A stretch of DNA of 64,000 bases from Sporobolomyces roseus (taxonomy: Eukaryota; Basidiomycota; Microbotryomycetes; Sporidiobolales; Sporidiobolaceae): positions 1,984,001-2,048,000 of the forward strand of contig JADILM010000004.1 of the NCBI GenBank assembly GCA_016617785.1, read 5' to 3'. Numbering within the stretch: the stretch's first letter is position 1; every line of letters starts with the position of its first letter. This document shows positions 43,151-53,714 of the stretch, piece by piece. The notes beneath the pieces are model-generated. The model had not been told where the DNA came from. It was given only the letters and a program-made list of their open reading frames with translations, and ran no database searches. The translations under genes and the position numbers were made by a program.

Positions 43151-43613
43151 ATCGACCGTCTCTATTTCGAGCGATAAGCGGCAACCGGACAAGTCGACTC
43201 CAGCGACGAGATTAGGAAGGGAAGCGCGACGGAGAAGAGGTTTCTGGTAGTTTTCGAAATAGTTATTAATATGCATGAAAGTTCTGCGTCATTCTGTGGC
43301 TTTCCGCCTCTTTTGTGTCGACAAGCTACATTTCCCGACATCGAGATTAGAATACAGCTCTTTTCCGAGGAAGTCTGACTGTAGCTGTGTCGATTCTACA
43401 GCCAATAGGTTCAATCATTTCCACGGCGACGATAAGAGCTCAATGTCTCTCTCATCTTCTCGTCGCCGACATGACCGTATGTGGTCATACAGCTCGGGTC
43501 GACTCCTGCTGCTACGCGACAATTCAAGAAGTGCTCTTCCGCTCTCAAGAAAGTCGAGTTTCTCAGGTCCTCGCGCCGACTAATCTCATCCTCGACATAA
43601 CCTGCTGATTGCA
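43151..43613. other. Converging 3' ends of the right SDR and P7
   Basis: A spacer of about 460 bases between converging genes, the counterpart of 20893-21344. It shows no gene or repeat. Confidence 0.4.
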
Positions 43614-44980
43614 TCAGTTCCTACGCTTCCCCCGGAGGTCACCGCTACCGTCATAGCCCCACGGTAATTCCACTTTCTTTGGTCTACACTCCATCCAATC
43701 AGCCCTGATCCCTCGTTCTCGCAACTTGTCAACTAAATCTTCGTAATCCTCTCGGCGAGAAGTAGGAAGATAACCGAAGTGGATATCATGGAGAGAAGGA
43801 AAGGTGCAGAGAGTGTCGTAAATCTCAGTTGAAGGGAACATAGATTCGGGAGTGAGGAGAGCGGTTCGATCGTGCGGGATCCAATGAGAGTGAAGGAAGT
43901 CGATACTTTGTAAAGAAGGTGAAGACTTTGTGAGGGTTCGCAGAATAGCAAGCGAAGGGCCTTGGAACCGGTGGAGAGTGAGAGTTTGGAGGGATGTGAA
44001 GCGGCATAGGGAATCGAGCGGAAAATTGGGATAATGTCGATCGTCGGAGTAGTTTTTCATCGACGGCCGACGGTTGACACGCTTGTCGTAGGTGACATAG
44101 GCGATTGAAAGGCGGCGAAGGGTGGTGGATAGGCGATTCAGGAGAGGAATGAGATCGAGGGCGGAGTACGTGAGATCTTTGTTGAAGGAGAGGCTGAATT
44201 TGACGAGGGATGATGGAATAAGTGGTCGCAACCACCCAACCGTTGGCGTGTACCCTCGAACACGTATTGTCTTGAGGGGTAGCTGTGTGGGAGGGAGCTC
44301 GACAACCGAGTTTTCGAAGAGAGGATCGATTTCAGTGATAGTGAGGGCTTCGACGTGACGGAAGAGCGGATGTTTGAGTAGTTCATGTACGAGTGACTGT
44401 TGCGAATTTTGTAGACGAAGAGTCTTGATCGTGGCGGCTGAAATCTGGAGTGATTGCGCGACTTTCGCGAGTTGTTCGGGTTTGCGCAAGGCGAGTGCGA
44501 GGGTTCGGAGATTGCTGCAGATTTCGAGTAGCCGGTGAAGGTAATCGTGCGAGTCACGATACTTCGAGATCAATGGAAATTGCGATCGGTTGAAATAGTT
44601 AACGTCGTGATACCCGACTCTGAGGCCGACGAAAATGGTGATGACATCTTCTAGAGAGCCGACGAGAAGCGAGAGAGGTGGTTGTAGTTGTTGTAGAACA
44701 GGGAGGAGGTCGAGGGATTTCTCCCAAAGAGCGATTGCTCTCCCGGGACCGAAAGGGGCGATAGTAGAGGTGTTCTCGAGCGAGAGGGAGGAATGATTTC
44801 GAGGTAAGGCAGAGGGAAGAGAAGGCCGTTTGTGATTCGACTGTACAGTACTAGATTATCAGCTTCAATAGGGAGAACTTGGAATGAAGACGAATGCTTA
44901 CAGGTAGGAGCAGAGGTTTTGTCGTGAATTTGCGAAAAGACAAGATCCAAAACCTCACGAGGCAAGTCGCGAATGCTCAT
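43614..44980 (-). pseudogene. F-box/LRR-like P7 with a frameshift near its start
   Basis: Exon 1 reads MSIRDLPREVLDLVFSQIHD. After an intron the frame continues ESQTAFSSLCLTSKSFLPLA and EHLYYRPF. At 44751-44757 (CGCCCCTTTCGG on the minus strand) the homologous frame shifts by one base. In the shifted frame it goes on GPGRAIALWEKSLDLLPVLQ and is then open for over 350 codons with family repeats (FTSLQTLTLHRFQGPSLAIL). It ends DWMECRPKKVELPWG. No intron with usual signals absorbs the shift. It is therefore probably inactive, but a single base error in the assembly would also explain it. It is the mirror partner of P3. Confidence 0.6.
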
Positions 44981-45665
44981 ATCTGCGTAGCCGAGGATTC
45001 ATGGTCAGTACAGCTTGTCTGGCGTGGTAACCGAATCGATTCGCTCCTCCAAGTTGACCCTTCCCTCAATCCGAAAAGTCGTGATCTCTTGTCGTTTCCA
45101 GCTCTGCTCGTGAACTTGAAGGATATCATTAGGTCATGATAGCGGTAGCAGGCCACTCCCACCGCTCTTCTACAACGTGAAAGCCTTTCGCTAACCCATT
45201 CCTTCCTAGAAACCTTTCCCTTGCTCTTTCTCCCTCACCTCGCCTCTGCTAAGCTTCGGACTAGAGCTAGACTCACTTGAGAGATCTCTACTATGCTCGT
45301 ATCCTCCGTCTTGATCCTTTTGGAGTTTGAGAGTTGAAGGTCTTGGTTCAACTTTTCTCTCTCTTTCGCTTTCTCCTTCCTTCCCTTGACTTTCCTCAAC
45401 CTCTAGACTCTCCCAGAGATATACGATGCTTCGGATACATAGATTAGATGCTGATCAATTTACTCGGGCAGTCGATTATCTAGCTTCGGAGACTCGACTT
45501 GGTTGAACCCGAGACCGTTTCGCTGAATCCATTTCACCGTTAGTCTCATCGGGCTCTCTCTTACTTAGCTTCGGAGACTCGCAAAGATCTACAAAAGTTC
45601 ACTCTGATCCAACTCCTACTCCCTCTTCTTCTCTTCATTCCTCACTCTTCACTCTTCCCTCAAGA
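44981..45665. promoter_or_regulatory. P7 leader and MFS exporter promoter
   Basis: A divergent region of about 685 bases. The minus-strand side holds the P7 leader (CTCAAG before GTGAGTCTAGCTC near 45275). The plus-strand side holds the MFS promoter with the TTCGGA-containing repeats listed separately. The right edge of the inverted duplication falls near 45350. Confidence 0.5.
45481..45581. promoter_or_regulatory. Direct repeat TAGCTTCGGAGACTCG upstream of the MFS gene
   Basis: The 16-base word TAGCTTCGGAGACTCG occurs exactly at 45481-45496 and 45566-45581, 85 bases apart and 85-185 bases before the start codon. A related GCTTCGGATAC is at about 45428. The TTCGGA core is shared with the SDR promoter array. 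It is a plausible binding site for a Zn2Cys6-type regulator of the exporter. Confidence 0.5.
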
Positions 45666-47840
45666 ATGACTTCTCTTCCTCTCCCTTCACCTTCAAACTC
45701 TCAAATCATTGCAGACGACAAGCATTCCCTTCACTCTTCATCATCGACTGCCCTTCAATCACTCAACAACAACGATGTCAATCCAACAAAGACACCCTCG
45801 AGCCCACCGAAAGACTTGAGGTTTTGGCTCGTCTTCCTCTCAATCTGTTGTTCAATGTTCCTCTCTGCTCTCGACTTGACTTCGATCTCGACCGCGTTAC
45901 CTGCCAGTACGTCCCATCTCTATTCACTCATTCTCGAACGAGAACTGACTCTGCTCTTCTGAGTTAGTTTCTGCTGAATTTCAAACGAAAGAGTATTCCT
46001 GGGTCGGTTCAGCCTACTCTCTAGCTTCTACCGCTCTCATTCCCTTCAGTGAGTTACATCTGCTTTCTACTCCTCACCATATCCGTGGAAGTAACCTAGC
46101 TCTCCCTCGCTAGCCGCTGGACTCGCATCGATTTTCGGACGTCGACCTATCATGGTCGGAGCTATCCTCGTTTTCGCCTTGGGATCCGCTCTCTGTGGTG
46201 CATCTCAAAACGTCACGATGCTCATCGCAGGTCGAACGATTCAAGGCGCTGGAGGAGGAGCGATCTTGACAGTCTGCGAAATCCTCGTTGTCGACCTCGT
46301 CCCAATCGCTGAACGTGGTCTTTACTTTGGAACTCTTGGAGGTGTATGGGCGTTAGCTAGTGCGATTGGTCCTCCTATTGGTGGTGCTTTGGCTTCTGCT
46401 GGTCAGTGGAGATGGTTGTTCTACCGTGAGTCTCTCTCTGTTTCCTCTCTTTCTTCACTTCTCAAGCTGACTCTACTCGATCTCATAGTCAATCTACCCG
46501 TCTGTGCCCTCGCTATCGTCCTCGTTATGCTCTTCCTCAACCTCAAGACTCCTAAGACTACCGCGACGGAAAAGTTTGAACAAATCGATTGGTAGTGAGT
46601 CGACTCGCTCTTCCTCCCTACTTCGCTTGTCCTGACCTCACTCTATCTACAGTAACTTGATCTTCATCGCCGCTTCGACTTCTGCCATCCTCGGATTGAC
46701 TTGGGGAGGAGTCGCTTACGAATGGACTTCTTACAAAGTTCTCGTTCCTCTCGTCCTCGGACTCGCTGTAATCGTCCTTTTCGTCTACCTCGAACGATTC
46801 GCGAAACACCCTACTGTTCCCTTCGACATCCTTACGACTAGAACTGCCATCGCTGGATACATCACCACTTTCTTACATTCTGTCGTCGTCCTCGCAGTTC
46901 GTGAGTCCAGTCTCTCTCTCTCTTCACTCCTTCGAATTGACACTGACAATCTCCGATACAGTGTACTTCTTGCCAATCTACTTCCAAGCGGACAAAGGAC
47001 AAACAGCTATTCAATCTGGAGTTTCGACTTTCTCCCTCTCTTTCACGATTGCACCTCTCGCCATTATCGCTGGTATCTCAGTCGGAGTCACCGGCCACTA
47101 CAAGCTACAGAATCACATTGGATGGGCATTGGCTGCAATCGGAATGGGATTGATGACTCTGATCAAATGGGATTCAGGAAAAGCGGTTTGGGTTGGATTG
47201 TGAGTTCTCACACTCTCTCTCTCTTACTCTCTCGACTTCTGAGCTGACGAAGAACGATTTGATAGCCCCGTCATCACTGGAATGGGAATCGGCATGCTTT
47301 ACTCTGCAACGAACTTCCCAATCTTGGCTCCAGTCACTCCCGCTCAACAACCTTTCGCTGTGAGTCTACCCTCTTCTGCCTTCCAACCACTCAGCCTCTG
47401 AAATACTGCCTCGTCTGCAGAGCGCCTTCTATGGATTCACTCGTTCATTCGGTCAAGTCTTTGGTATCGCGATCGGTTCTTCAATCCTTCAAAATCGACT
47501 CAACTCTCTCCTCCCCTCCGAGTTTCTCGCTCAATTCGGTAGTGGTGAAATCGCATTCGCTGCTATTCCTATCATTGAAACTCTGTACGTTCACTCGGTG
47601 TGTTCACTCTGGCAGATGAACTGATTCTGTCGCTGATTTCGCAGAGAGGAACCTCTTCGAACTGAAGTTAGGAAAGCTTTCGCTGAATCGATCAAGACTA
47701 TTTGGCAAGTCATCCTGGGAGTCGCTTGTTTGGGATTCCTCGTCTCTCTCGCCATCAAGAGCATTCCCCTGACGATGGAACAAGATGAGAAATGGGGTCT
47801 CGAGGAGAAGAAGAAGGAAAGTGAAGAAGTGAAGGCTTAG
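45666..47840 (+). CDS. MFS drug/toxin exporter, DHA2 type
   Basis: A hydrophilic N-terminus of about 60 residues leads to the first membrane segment, FWLVFLSICCSMFLSALDLT, with the DHA2 motif LDLTSISTALPA. Motif A follows (LASIFGRRPIMVGAILV). Motif C-type sequence is GRTIQGAGGGAILTVCEILV and GPPIGGALASAGQWRWLFY. About twelve to fourteen membrane segments can be counted, with a lysine-rich C-terminus (LEEKKKESEEVKA). Known relatives export drugs, fungal metabolites or siderophore-like compounds by H+ antiport at the plasma membrane. The substrate is unknown. About nine introns with normal signals. The promoter carries a repeated TTCGGA element, which hints at induced expression. Confidence 0.88.
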
Positions 47841-48093
47841 GGGCAGCTTTGTACGACTTACTATAGATTACTACTTACCTAATATGTCAACGAGTATACA
47901 CATTTCTCACCGACTTGAGGTTTGAGAAATCGTTGCGAAGAGCGAGAGAGATTCGTTCGATTCTTACTTTTCACCCGACCTCGACCAATCCTTCTCGGTC
48001 TATCGCCGATCGGTCGTACGCTCATCCAGGAAGCTCTCAACGCTCGAAGATCACGCTCAAAGACGCATCAGCAAGCCGATTGTTCGATCAAAG

Positions 48094-51000
48094 ATGGCAG
48101 CAAGCGTTCACCCAGCGACCTCGTCTCTGATCACCGTAGCGACCTGCTCACTGAATCAACATGCCTTAGACTTTGATGGTGAGCCCCTTCTCTCAGTATC
48201 CAAGGTTGAGACGGAGCTGAGTTTGAGCGAGTTTGATGATGTTTTCAGGTAACCTCGAACGAATCCTCAAGTCCATCAAGATCGCTAAGGAGAGGGGCTG
48301 CAAGCTTAGGATTGGACCAGAACTAGAGATCACGTATGTTCACGCTCTTATCGGAGGTTGCGGAAGCCTGATTGAAGTGACTGACGTCGTTCAACCTCGC
48401 TTCTTCCTTACCGTCTTCTCTTCAGTGGATACGGATGTCATGATCACTTCTTAGAGGGTGAGTAATGAGAGGCTTCGCTACACAACGGAGTACTGATGCT
48501 TTGGCTCGTTCACAGGCGATACCCATCTCCACTCGTGGCAAGTTCTCGTCAAAATCCTCGAGTCCGAAGACGCTATGGGGATGCTGGTGGACGTCGGAAT
48601 GTAAGCCAAAGCTATCCCTTGTCGCGTATTCGCCGGAAAAGCTGACCAGTTTGCTCTTTTTCTCTGCCTTCTCCTTCACAATCTTCCTCCCTTACCCTCC
48701 TCATCTCCGTTCGATAGGCCTGTCGTACACAAGAACGTCATCTACAACTGTCGAATCATCTTTCACAATCGCAAGATTCTCTTGATTCGACCAAAAATGT
48801 GGCTCGCAAACGATGGAAACTACCGAGAGACGAGATGGTTCACTCCTTGGATGAAGCATAAGACGACTGAGGAATTCTACTTGCCGAGGATGATTGCGGA
48901 AGTAACGGGACAAGTGAGTTATAGTCTGTCTCGCTCTAAGAGGAAAACTGACTTCTGCTTGTTGAGCGATAGACGACTGTTCCTATCGGACACGCTGTCG
49001 TTTCAACGCAAGATACTTGTATCGGTGTCGAGATGTGTGAAGAACTCTTCACTCCTGCTGCGTGAGTTGAGTCTTCTCCATAGCGATTCTAAACCTCGAC
49101 TGAGCACGATCGACCTCACAGCCCTCACATCGAAATGGCTCTAGACGGTGTCGAGATCTTCACGAACTCCTCAGGAAGTCATCACGAACTACGAAAGCTC
49201 AAGACCCGTATCGACTTGATCAAAGAAGCGACTCTGAAGGTGAGTGTTCGATTCTGCAACGAGCGTTTCGCTTAGCTAACTCGCAACCGAAAGGACATCC
49301 ACAGTCTGGGGGTCTCTATCTCTACGCGAACCAACAAGGATGTGACGGAGATCGACTCTACTACGATGGATGCTCCTTCATCACCCTCAACGGAGAAGTT
49401 ATCGCTCAAGGCTCTCAATTCTCTCTCAACGACGTCGAAGTCGTCTCTGCCACTATCGATCTCCAGCGCATTCGATCTCACCGAACCTGGAGTAGTCGAT
49501 CTTATCAAGCTGCGGGAAACCTCGTTCCTTTCTCGAGGATGAGAGCCGATACGAGATTGAGTACGGATAAGGATGAGGACCTGGTTGATGCGATCATCGA
49601 TCAACCTCATGTTGACTTCAAGTACAACTTGCCAGAAGAAGAGATTGCGTGCGTTTCTCTTCCTTTCCTCCGTTCTTTCGACGCGAACTGAGGAGTGTGA
49701 AGATTAATCGTGCAGTTATGGTCCAGCTTGTTGGCTTTGGGACTACCTTCGTCGATCAGGATGTTCAGGATACTTCGTTCCATTGAGCGGAGGAATCGAT
49801 AGTTGCGCAACTGCTACAATTGTTTACTCGATGTGTCGATTAGTCTCGAAAGCAGCAAAGGAAGGCAGTGAGTTCCGACTCTCATCCACTCCTTCGCGCT
49901 GAGTAAAGCTGAATGTCTGAGGTCGCCAATCACAGATGAGCAAGTCATCAAGGATGCTCGAAGAATTGCAGGAGAAGCCGAAGATTCCGAGTACATCCCT
50001 GTCGATCCTCGCGAGTTCTGCGGTCGCATCTTCCATACTTGCTACATGGGAACTCAGAACTCGAGTAACGATACGAGACAGCGAGCGAAAGATTTAGCCG
50101 AAGCTATCGGAGCGTGAGTTCCCGCTCTTTCTCCCTCTCTTCCCTTCGTTCTTAGCTGATCCCAAGACAATAACTAGCTACCACGTCGACCTCAATATGG
50201 ATGCTTGTGTCGCTGCTATCCACACGCTCTTCACCGTCGTCACGGGTAAGAAACCAGAATACAAGATGCACGGAGGAACACCAGCCGAGAATCTCGCACT
50301 ACAGAACATTCAAGCTCGATTGAGAATGTTACTCGCTTACTTATTTGCTCAGCTTCTCCCTTGGGTCAGGAGCAAGCTCGGTGCTTTACTCGTATTGGGA
50401 AGTGCGAATGTCGATGAAGCGTGCGTTTCGAGTTCTGCTGATCCCCTTTCGAGATTAAGGCTCATCTCCTCTCCTTCGTACAGGCTCCGAGGATACTACA
50501 CAAAGTACGACTGTTCCGCTGCTGATGTCAACCCAATCGGAGGTATCTCGAAGGTGGATCTGAAACGATTCATAGCTTGGGCTTCCGATACCTTCGAACT
50601 ACCCATCCTCGAAGAGTGCGTTCCTTTCCATCTATTCATTCTCCTCTCCAAGAATCCTCAAGCTGATCCAACTCTTTTCGTTGACAGCTTCCTCAACGCT
50701 ACTCCCACTGCCGAACTCGAACCGATCACACAAGATTACGTTCAATCTGACGAGATCGACATGGGAATGACTTACGAAGAGCTGTCGGTCTATGGTCGAT
50801 TGAGGAAACAGGAGAAGATGGGTCCTTACGGAATGTTTACGAAACTTGTTGCGGAATGGGGAGAGAGATTGGCTCCTACTGAAGTTGCGGAGAAGGTCAA
50901 GAGGTTCTTCTATTATTATGCTCTCAATCGGTACGTCCTCTCCTCATGTGATCGCGAGGAAGCTCGCTAATCCGGTTTCGAGAGATTGTACAGACACAAG

Positions 51001-51316
51001 ATGACTACTTTGACTCCCTCTTATCACGCCGAAGCTTACTCTCCAGGTTCGTTGCATTCATACATTAAGCCAATGTTTACCTAGACTGATCTTCGAATGG
51101 ACGTCGCGAACAGATGACAACCGATTCGATCTTCGACCTTTCCTCTACCCGAAGTGGAATTGGCAATTCAGAACTATCGATGAAGCTGTACGTCTCCCTC
51201 TTGACTCTCGAATGGAACTGCTACTGACTTGCGCCTTGTAAGTGTAGGCCGCAAGAATGCCGGATCGAAGTCAGAAGTTCAAGGATGAAAAGGAGAAGAA
51301 AGAGAAGAAGGAGTAG
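48094..51316 (+). CDS. QNS1: Glutamine-dependent NAD+ synthetase
   Basis: The first exon from ATG 48094 gives [20 protein letters not shown] then NQHALDFDG, followed by [20 protein letters not shown]. The N-terminal nitrilase-type amidase domain shows GPELEITGYGC (catalytic Glu), [20 protein letters not shown] (Lys) and [12 protein letters not shown] (Cys). The C-terminal synthetase domain has the P-loop [10 protein letters not shown] and [20 protein letters not shown]. Near the end are [18 protein letters not shown] and [20 protein letters not shown]. It ends in a Lys/Glu-rich tail. Known reaction: deamido-NAD + ATP + glutamine give NAD+, the last step of both de novo and salvage NAD synthesis. 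About a dozen introns; total length about 700 residues, as in yeast Qns1. Confidence 0.95.
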
Positions 51317-51593
51317 AGTCGTAGGTTCGCTCTCTGTCGGTACAGTAGCGCTATAGAATATATGTATATATCGATCTTGTACGCTCTCCCCAGCCTCCAG
51401 TTGAAAGCAAGCTAGATTTGCGATCGCTTCGACATTAATTTCGGTACAACTTCCTTCTCTCTCTCGCTTCATTCTTCCTTTCCTTCTCTTTGTGTCCTCC
51501 GATCAAGCTTGTTCGTGTACCTTTGCCTTGTGTTCGAGATCCTGCATTACGTTCTTTGCGTTCTGTTTCGCTCTGCTCGCTTACTCGAAAATA

Positions 51594-51941
51594 TCAGCTT
51601 CTCGTCTCAAGCGATCCTTCTACAAAGCGAGCATACTCATTACTAGCAGCTACTTTACTCTTGCCTTTCCCAACTACCTCAATCCCTTTGGTGTAAACCG
51701 TTCCATTCTCCTCCGTCTCGCAAACATCGTTCAACTTGAGCGTACAGACGTAGAGAGACGTGTTCCTTTCGAATGAGTAAGATGAGGCCTTGTTCTTGAA
51801 TCCGAAAGCGTCCCTATCTGCTCGAGTGGCGGAGAGGTAGGACGTATCCGGGATTTTGGAGGAGAGAAGACGAGGAGCGAAGTGGAGGCAGCGGGTGAGG
51901 GGAGTGAGAGTGGCTCTGGAGATGAGGGAGATGAGGAACAT
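51594..51941 (-). CDS. Small mitochondrial-type protein A, possible dsRBD-like fold
   Basis: A single exon of about 115 residues. The start at 51941 gives MFLISLISRATLTPLTRCLH, a basic amphipathic N-terminus like a mitochondrial presequence; an upstream in-frame ATG at 52010 is possible. The core reads LYVCTLKLNDVCETEENGTV then IEVVGKGKSKVAASNEYARF. The pattern (aromatic-x-C-x-[LVM] strand, then V-x-G-x-G-x-S-K-x-A-A helix) resembles a double-stranded-RNA-binding domain. Two neighbours at 52279-52869 and 53354-53714 share this arrangement. The family is not one I recognise by name. Target and function are unknown. Confidence 0.6.
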   Translation of the reverse strand: MFLISLISRATLTPLTRCLHFAPRLLSSKIPDTSYLSATRADRDAFGFKNKASSYSFERNTSLYVCTLKLNDVCETEENGTVYTKGIEVVGKGKSKVAASNEYARFVEGSLETRS

Positions 51942-52278
51942 TGAGTGATTGCTTTGAAGTGGTGAGAGGGAAAAAGAGAGACTCAAAGTTTGCCAGCTCC
52001 TTTGAATCATCGCTGAACATTGCCTAAAACCGCTTCTCGTCTTGAGATTTTGCCTCTAGCTCAAGACTTCGACATTGATAGAGTGCATATACTTCAGCTT
52101 TGCGACCAGATCGCTACGGCTTGGGGCAAAACGGAGCAGGCGAGGCAGGCTCTCGTCTGTATCCGGTCGAGATTGACCAAATGTACTAGAGCGATTTCTC
52201 GCCTCTCTCCGCCTCGGATTCTCTATCAGAGTTACGCAGAGGGTACACAGATTTCAGCAAGCGAACTACACAATCAAA
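51942..52278. other. Spacer between small genes A and B
   Basis: About 340 bases including the promoter of gene A. I see no gene and no clear regulatory repeat. Confidence 0.35.
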
Positions 52279-52869
52279 CTAGCTTCTCCGCCTTGTCTCT
52301 TCGACATTCGCTTTCCATCCCTCAATGAGTTCTTCACACTTTTCACGATGTACAGCCTCGGCTCTCTTGTCAACTTCCTCCCTTCTGACCTTTTCCTCCT
52401 TGTCTCTAGGCTTGACGTTTTCCAGCAAGCCACGGCGAAGGAAGCTGACGTCCTCTTCGCACAGCACGATCTTTTTCGAGGCAAGAGCCTTTCGAATAGC
52501 ACTAATACACCAGTCCGCACGAGTCAGCTCATGAATCGCAAAGCGTAGAGATGACCAGACTGACTGGTGGTAAGCCTTGATTCTACATTGTCCCCTGCCC
52601 CAGAATGCGATTTTCTTGCGCTTTTCCCAAAATTCGACAGGCTGGTGAACTCCTACTTCGTAGATCGTGAAGGTGCTGGTTAACGGCGAAGGAGACACCA
52701 ACTTCAACGTGCAGGACCACGGGTATGGATCCGACTCTGCCTTGTAAATTTGGATGTTCTTCAAGTAGAATCTCTTGCCATCAGGATACGATTTAGAGAA
52801 TTGACTTGACGGACGCGAGGTCGAGCGAGGGAGCGCAGACTTGATCGACCGAGAGAGTTGAGAAGACAT
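52279..52869 (-). CDS. Small mitochondrial-type protein B, possible dsRBD-like fold
   Basis: A single exon of 196 residues. The start MSSQLSRSIKSALPRSTSRP is rich in Ser, Arg and Lys and lacks acidic residues, as in mitochondrial presequences. The core YPWSCTLKLVSPSPLTSTFT and WGRGQCRIKAYHQSVWSSLR repeats the W-x-C-x-L-K-L and G-x-G-x(n)-K-x(n)-A pattern of genes A and C. A charged helical C-terminus (KPRDKEEKVRREEVDKRAEA) is unique to B. It is related to its neighbours by layout rather than high identity. Function is unknown. Confidence 0.6.
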   Translation of the reverse strand: MSSQLSRSIKSALPRSTSRPSSQFSKSYPDGKRFYLKNIQIYKAESDPYPWSCTLKLVSPSPLTSTFTIYEVGVHQPVEFWEKRKKIAFWGRGQCRIKAYHQSVWSSLRFAIHELTRADWCISAIRKALASKKIVLCEEDVSFLRRGLLENVKPRDKEEKVRREEVDKRAEAVHREKCEELIEGWKANVEETRRRS

Positions 52870-53353
52870 TCCCAGTGTCGGCTTTCGACTGCAATTGCTA
52901 GTGAGATGTGAACGAGAGACATCATCAGAGAGATTCAGTACTCAAGCAGAATATGTACTCACGAACGCTGAAGCCGACCCAACGAATTCTGAGCCTCAAA
53001 GTGAACGAAAGGGAAGCAAGAAGGAGGTCGGACTTGATTTACCCCTTCCTGCCCAATGCCAGGTCGCCGCGGAAACTCCGATGCTTTCCCACTTTGCACT
53101 CCGACAGCCCACCAGCGATTAGACTCTGTGTATACCTTCCCTAGAGACGCTTTGTCGAGCTTACGAAGAGAGCGACATTTTTTCGAACTTTTCCCAATTT
53201 CACCTATCTTTTTCCGAGTGCTACTTTCAAAGGTACTTTCTCTTCCACATCTCTGCTTTACACCCTACTGCATCAACCCTTGATCTTCTCATGCTCCTTG
53301 TGTTGTACCCCTACAGCGTCCAAAGCTTTCCTCGCAGCGCTATCGACCAAAAC
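52870..53353. other. Spacer between small genes B and C
   Basis: About 480 bases. On the minus strand it may hold the true last exon of gene C: a frame KALDAVGVQHKEHEKIKG ending at 53273-53275 would follow if a short intron is spliced. Otherwise I see no gene. Confidence 0.35.
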
Positions 53354-53714
53354 TCACCTCAGCAATCTCTCCTGTAGGCTTAAACAGCGACGTGACTCAC
53401 TCATTCGTAGCATCAAAGCTAGTCTCTCCCTCTCCCCTGACCTCAACTTGGTGCTCCTCCTTCCCCTTCCCTCCCTCACTCTTGAAGTCGCTTACTTTCA
53501 TCTTACAAATCCATTTGTTCGTCTCTGGATCAAGCTCGAGTTGACTGACTATCTGCGAGAATGAGTGAGAGGCAGAGGTGGCTTCGATTGCGAGGAGTTG
53601 AGAGAAGGAAGAGCCGGGGAGATTGGAGAGATGAGGCGCGAGGCGGAAAGTGCGAGTGAGGAAGAGAGGACGTGAGAGGGCGAGGGACTTGATGGCGTGG
53701 AGCGAGTGGAGCAT
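53354..53714 (-). CDS. Small mitochondrial-type protein C, possible dsRBD-like fold
   Basis: The start MLHSLHAIKSLALSRPLFLT has a basic, hydrophobic N-terminus like that of gene A. The core KWICKMKVSDFKSEGGKGKE then VEVRGEGETSFDATNE parallels A (YVCTLKLND, VVGKGKSKVAASNE). The 3' end is uncertain. A short intron (GTGAGT to CCTACAG, about 29 bases) would add RLLR and a stop at 53354-53356; other splicing could extend to 53273. Tandem position and shared layout with A and B suggest local duplication. No known family name is assigned. Confidence 0.55.

Larger units (their letters stand above)
34087..45350. repeat. Right arm of the large inverted segmental duplication
   Basis: Mirror image of 19200-29207: P5'(-), HUS1(+), P6'(-), P4'(-), SDR(+), P7(-). 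It is about 1.2 kb longer than the left arm, mostly because P6' is full length here. Pairs differ in similarity: HUS1, SDR and the HUS1/P5 promoter are close, while P3/P7 is far more diverged. The outer limit, in the P7 leader, is approximate. Confidence 0.85.

Noticed and set aside
19200..45350. Idea that the mirrored region is a mating-type locus
   Set aside because: No homeodomain, pheromone or receptor genes are present. The duplicated genes are HUS1, a dehydrogenase and F-box genes.
19200..45350. Idea that the inverted arms are terminal repeats of one giant transposon
   Set aside because: The arms carry host genes with many introns and no transposase, integrase or captain recombinase. 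A segmental duplication is simpler.
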